From contig NZ_CP092827.1 of NCBI RefSeq assembly GCF_022533585.1, forward strand, positions 3,326,001 through 3,390,000: a stretch of DNA of 64,000 nucleotides. The letters run 5' to 3'. The notes beneath the pieces are model-generated. The model was not told where the DNA came from. It saw nothing but the letters and a program-made list of their open reading frames with translations, and made no database searches. Positions 61,142 through 64,000 of this stretch are shown here, piece after piece (within the stretch, counting starts at the first letter, position 1; every line of letters starts with the position of its first letter). Source of the stretch: Pseudomonas sp. LS.1a. Its GTDB lineage: Bacteria > Pseudomonadota > Gammaproteobacteria > Pseudomonadales > Pseudomonadaceae. The position numbers were made by a program, and so were the translations under genes.

Positions 61142-61183
61142 TATATTCCCCACCAGCCCTCAATGACTGGAAGATCCTTTTCA

Positions 61184-61636
61184 ATGGACAGGACAGATCG
61201 AAAAATCCTTGCCGAGCTGCAAAAAGATGGTCGGCTATCGGTGACCGAACTCGCTGACCGTGTGGGGCTCAGCCTGTCGCCCTGCCATCGGCGCCTGAAG
61301 GCACTAGAGGAATCCGGCGCGATTCTTGGCTATCACGCCCGCTTGGCACCGAGCGCCCTGGGGTTGAACTTTGCCGCGCTGGTCTTCGTGACCCTGCGCG
61401 AGGTCACCCGCCAGCCGGTAGCGGACTTTGAAGCAGCGCTGGCCGAGATCCCGCAGATCGTCGAGGCGCAGCGGCTGTTTGGCGACCCGGATTACCTGCT
61501 GCATGTGGTGGCCAAGGATTTGCCGGCGTTCCAGAAGCTGTATGACGAGCAGTTGACCAGCATTCCCAATGTGAAGCGGTTGAGTTCGACCCTGGTGATG
61601 AAAGAGGTGATTCAGGATCGGTTATTGCCGATGTAG
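61184..61636 (+). CDS. Lrp/AsnC-family transcriptional regulator
   Basis: This 150-residue regulator starts MDRTDRKILAELQKDGRLSV and has a helix-turn-helix (LADRVGLSLSPCHRRLKALE) and a C-terminal RAM domain (FGDPDYLLHVVAKDLPAFQK) that binds amino acids. The ATG at 61184 was preferred to one at 61163 because the family starts with the MDRTDRKIL-type helix and GGAAG lies upstream. It is divergent from, and probably activates, the exporter at 60457. Confidence 0.92.
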   Translation: MDRTDRKILAELQKDGRLSVTELADRVGLSLSPCHRRLKALEESGAILGYHARLAPSALGLNFAALVFVTLREVTRQPVADFEAALAEIPQIVEAQRLFGDPDYLLHVVAKDLPAFQKLYDEQLTSIPNVKRLSSTLVMKEVIQDRLLPM

Positions 61637-61646
61637 GTGTTTCCTA

Positions 61647-61753
61647 CAGTGCCGGCCCTTTCGCGGGTAAACCCGCTCCCACCTCGACCGCATTGACATC
61701 AAGTCATGCCAGTACCTGTGGGAGCGGGTTCACCCGCGAAAGGGCCGGTACAG
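61647..61753. repeat. REP-type inverted repeat pair
   Basis: Arms CAGTGCCGGCCCTTTCGCGG...CCCGCTCCCA and CCTGTGGGAGCGGGTTCACC...GGGCCGGTACAGG lie just after the Lrp stop. The left inner end reads CTCCCACCTCG instead of CTCCCACAGG, so one arm is partly decayed. Confidence 0.83.
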
Positions 61754-62050
61754 GCGACCTTTTTACCTGCCCTGAAAACGCGCACGGCGCCCCACCAAAG
61801 CACACCGCTTCTCGCCTCCACAAGGCCCAAACCCCTCTAACCCAAGCTCTCCCGCCCCGTGGCACCCTCCTTGCAACCGTCCCCCGCTTAACCTTTTGTC
61901 AGCCTTAGGTTTTTTAAGGTTTATGGGCACATATTTACTAATTTCTCGTTATCCCCGCGCCCCGCATCATCGCTCCAACAAGAACGCGTCGCCCTTCGCC
62001 GGCACGCCCCCGGGCAGTTCCCGATGCCCTACCTTGCCTTGGAGTCAGTC
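61754..62050. other. Leader region of the second NCS1 permease, no gene seen
   Basis: About 300 bases with no convincing gene. The part from 61895 to 61960 is AT-rich (TTTTTTAAGG, ATATTTACTAATTT) and probably holds the promoter. The TGGTATACCA operator found at the other permease is absent. GGAG near 62041 is the ribosome site. Confidence 0.45.
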
Positions 62051-63463
62051 ATGACCAGTGCAGCCAATTCGGCACCCCTCATAGAAAAACACACGATCGG
62101 CTACGTGCCCCCGCAAGACCGCCATGGAAAGGTAAGGGATCTGTTCACACTGTGGTTCGGCGGCAACATCGCGCCGCTGCCCATCGTCACCGGCGCACTG
62201 GGTGTGCAGCTGTTCCACCTGAACCTGGTATGGGGCATCGTCGCCATCCTCGTCGGCCACCTGGTCGGTGGCGTACTGATGGCGCTGCACTCGGCCCAAG
62301 GCCCGCAGATGGGCATCCCGCAGATGATCCAGAGCCGCGCCCAGTTCGGCTCGCTTGGTGCGCTGCTGGTGGTAGTGATTGCCGGGGTCATGTACATCGG
62401 CTTCTTCGCCTCCAACATCGTCCTCGCCGGCAAGTCGCTGCACGGTGTGGTCGATGCCGTACCGGTACCGGTGGGCATCGTCATCGGTGCGCTGGGCTCA
62501 GGCATCATCGGCATCATCGGCTACCGCTTCATCCACGTGCTCAACCGCATCGGCACCTGGGTGCTGGGTATCGGTATCGTGGTCGGCTTCGGCTACATCT
62601 TCAGCCACGTGCAGAGCGACGACTTCCTCACCCGCGGCGGGTTCAACCTGGCCGGCTGGCTGGCCACCGTGTCGCTGGCGGCGCTGTGGCAGATCGCCTT
62701 TGCGCCGTATGTGTCGGACTACTCGCGTTACCTGCCGGCGGACGTGAAGGTCAGCTCGACGTTCTGGACTACCTACCTGGGCTCGGCCCTGGGTTCGAGC
62801 CTGTCGTTCATCTTCGGCGCCGTGGCGGTGCTGGCGATCCCGGCCGGCATGGACACCATGGACGCCGTCAAGCTGGCCACCGGTTCCCTCGGCCCGATCA
62901 TGCTGGTGCTGTTCCTGCTCAGCGTAATCAGTCACAACGCCCTCAACCTGTATGGTGCGGTGCTGTCGATCATCACCCTGGTGCAAACCTTCGCCTACCG
63001 CTGGATCCCTACCGCCAAGAGCCGTGCCGTGCTGTCGCTGATCGTGCTGTCGGCCTGCTGCGTGGTGGCGGTGTTCGCCTCGGCGGACTTCATCGGCCAC
63101 TTCGTCGACATGGTGCTGGTGCTGCTGGTGGTGCTGGTGCCGTGGACGGCGATCAACCTGATCGACTTCTATGCCATTCACAAGGGTGACTACGACATCC
63201 AGTCGATCTTCCAGGTCGATGGCGGCATCTACGGGCGTTACAACCCGCAGGCGCTGATCGCCTATGCAGTGGGCATCGTGGTGCAGATCCCGTTCATGAA
63301 CACGCCGCTGTATGTCGGGCCGATTTCCGAGCATATCAACGGCGCTGACCTGTCGTGGCTGGTGGGGCTGGCGATCACTTCGCCGCTGTACTGGTGGCTG
63401 GCCAGCCGTGACAGTGCCTACCGTCGCCGGCAGATGAGTGCCAAGGTGGCCATGGGGCACTGA
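62051..63463 (+). CDS. NCS1-family permease (cytosine/purine/allantoin type), second copy
   Basis: This 470-residue twelve-segment carrier is closely related over its whole length to the permease at 48717 (shared HTIGYVPPQDRHGKVRDLFT start, YVSDYSRYLP, SHNALNLYGAVLSIITLVQT). ATG at 62051 has GGAG seven bases upstream; an earlier ATG at 62024 lacks one. It is a single gene bounded by REP elements and lacks the operator of the first copy, so it is probably regulated differently and may carry another nucleobase-like substrate. Confidence 0.92.
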   Translation: MTSAANSAPLIEKHTIGYVPPQDRHGKVRDLFTLWFGGNIAPLPIVTGALGVQLFHLNLVWGIVAILVGHLVGGVLMALHSAQGPQMGIPQMIQSRAQFGSLGALLVVVIAGVMYIGFFASNIVLAGKSLHGVVDAVPVPVGIVIGALGSGIIGIIGYRFIHVLNRIGTWVLGIGIVVGFGYIFSHVQSDDFLTRGGFNLAGWLATVSLAALWQIAFAPYVSDYSRYLPADVKVSSTFWTTYLGSALGSSLSFIFGAVAVLAIPAGMDTMDAVKLATGSLGPIMLVLFLLSVISHNALNLYGAVLSIITLVQTFAYRWIPTAKSRAVLSLIVLSACCVVAVFASADFIGHFVDMVLVLLVVLVPWTAINLIDFYAIHKGDYDIQSIFQVDGGIYGRYNPQALIAYAVGIVVQIPFMNTPLYVGPISEHINGADLSWLVGLAITSPLYWWLASRDSAYRRRQMSAKVAMGH

Positions 63464-63468
63464 TTCAA

Positions 63469-63578
63469 CCTGTACCGGCCTCTTCGCGGGCTTGCCCGCT
63501 CCCACAGGAATGTCACCGGCCTCGAAAGCTGTGGTGTCCCTGTGGGAGCGGGCAAGCCCGCGAAGAGGCCGGTACAGG
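63469..63578. repeat. REP-type inverted repeat pair
   Basis: Perfect 40-base inverted arms CCTGTACCGGCCTCTTCGCG...CTCCCACAGG and the complement lie between the convergent permease and ammonium transporter genes. The sequence is nearly identical to the element at 3101. Confidence 0.88.
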
Positions 63579-63589
63579 CAACACATCAA

Positions 63590-64000
63590 TCAGAGGTTAT
63601 AAGCCCGCTCATTGTGCTCCGCCAGGTCCAGCCCCTGCTCTTCCTCTTCCCGGCTGGCCCGCAGCCCCACGGTCAGCTTGATCGCCCCGAGAATCGCCCA
63701 GCTCACCACGAAGCAATACACGAAGGTGAACGCCACTCCCTTCAACTGCACCAGTGCCTGCCCGATCGGCGACGCGCCCTCCACATAGCCGCCCAACGCA
63801 GGCGCGGCAAATACCCCGGTCAGTATCGCGCCGACCATTCCGCCCACGCCATGCAGGCCGAACACGTCCAGGCTGTCGTCATAGCCCAGTGCCTGCTTCA
63901 ACCGGGTCACGGCAAAGAAGCAGATGGCCCCGGTCAACAGCCCGATCACCAGCGCGCCCAGCGGCCCGACAAATGCACAGGCCGGGGTAATCCCGACCAA
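63590..64000 (-). CDS. amtB: Ammonium transporter (Amt/AmtB), C-terminal part
   Basis: The last 136 codons of an Amt-family channel are visible; the start lies beyond the right edge. Conserved pieces are DSLDVFGLHGVGGMVGAILT with the second pore His, and GPLGALVIGLLTGAICFFAV, followed by the last transmembrane helix and a cytosolic tail (EEEEQGLDLAEHNERAYNL) of the kind that binds GlnK. In most proteobacteria amtB is the second gene after glnK; that gene would be outside the window. Confidence 0.9.
   Translation of the reverse strand: MVGITPACAFVGPLGALVIGLLTGAICFFAVTRLKQALGYDDSLDVFGLHGVGGMVGAILTGVFAAPALGGYVEGASPIGQALVQLKGVAFTFVYCFVVSWAILGAIKLTVGLRASREEEEQGLDLAEHNERAYNL

Noticed and set aside
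1..64000. tRNA, rRNA, CRISPR arrays, prophage or integrative element
   Set aside because: No cloverleaf-like sequence, regularly spaced direct repeats, integrase, portal or transposase gene was seen. The repeats present are inverted REP pairs of variable spacing, not CRISPR.

Overview
This looks like a chromosomal segment of a Pseudomonas putida-group bacterium. The signs are high GC with GC-rich third positions, a dozen REP-type inverted repeats in intergenic gaps, many LysR/AraC/GntR-regulated catabolic modules, and a gene order at the left end that matches my memory of the D-lysine uptake/oxidation locus of P. putida KT2440. No tRNA, rRNA, CRISPR array, integrase or intact insertion sequence was seen.

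Left part (1-12.8 kb): the end of a polar amino-acid ABC transporter operon with an embedded FAD-dependent D-amino-acid oxidase (AmaD-like) and a class-I glutamine-amidotransferase-like hydrolase. Next come a remnant of an alpha-ketoglutarate-semialdehyde dehydrogenase, small membrane and exported proteins, a decayed LysR/quinone-oxidoreductase gene pair, an intact LysR gene facing a small DMT-type transporter, an AlkD-like repair protein and a Fiu-type catecholate siderophore receptor.

Middle-left (13.2-20.9 kb): two tandem units, each a 996-residue BTH_I2691/VasX-type pore-forming type VI secretion effector followed by a DUF6708-like membrane immunity protein. The first 540 residues of the two toxins are essentially identical. 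The toxin C-termini and immunity N-termini are diverged and AT-richer, and the immunity C-termini are near-identical again. This is the layout expected if a toxin-tip/immunity cassette is exchanged between shared homology arms.

Centre (21-40.8 kb): a methyltransferase, an OsmC-YcaO fusion, a molybdenum hydroxylase system (2Fe-2S subunit, molybdopterin subunit, tri-haem cytochrome c, XdhC-like maturation factor), a solute-binding protein, a LysE exporter, a BCCT betaine/choline-type transporter, a VOC protein, an SH3 protein, a frameshifted small periplasmic protein, a LysR-SDR-tautomerase set, and a LysR-ArgC-GNAT set.

Right part (40.9-64 kb): a sulfonate/nitrate-type ABC transporter co-transcribed with an acyl-CoA-dehydrogenase-like flavoenzyme, an AhpD-like protein and a divergent AraC regulator. 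An Rrf2 regulator is divergent from an NDH-2-like dehydrogenase, with a perfect palindrome between them. Then comes a catabolic cluster: NCS1 permease, two flavin reductases, luciferase-like monooxygenase, DUF1185 protein, alpha/beta hydrolase, aldehyde dehydrogenase, carboxymuconolactone-decarboxylase-like protein and FCD/GntR regulator. A shared TGGTATACCA-type operator occurs three times at its promoters. The gene content resembles a variant of Rut or pyridine ring-opening pathways and probably takes up, oxidatively opens and oxidises an N-heterocycle of unknown identity. The window ends with a NUDIX hydrolase, a histidine kinase, two LysE-family exporters with an Lrp regulator, a second NCS1 permease and the C-terminal part of an ammonium transporter.
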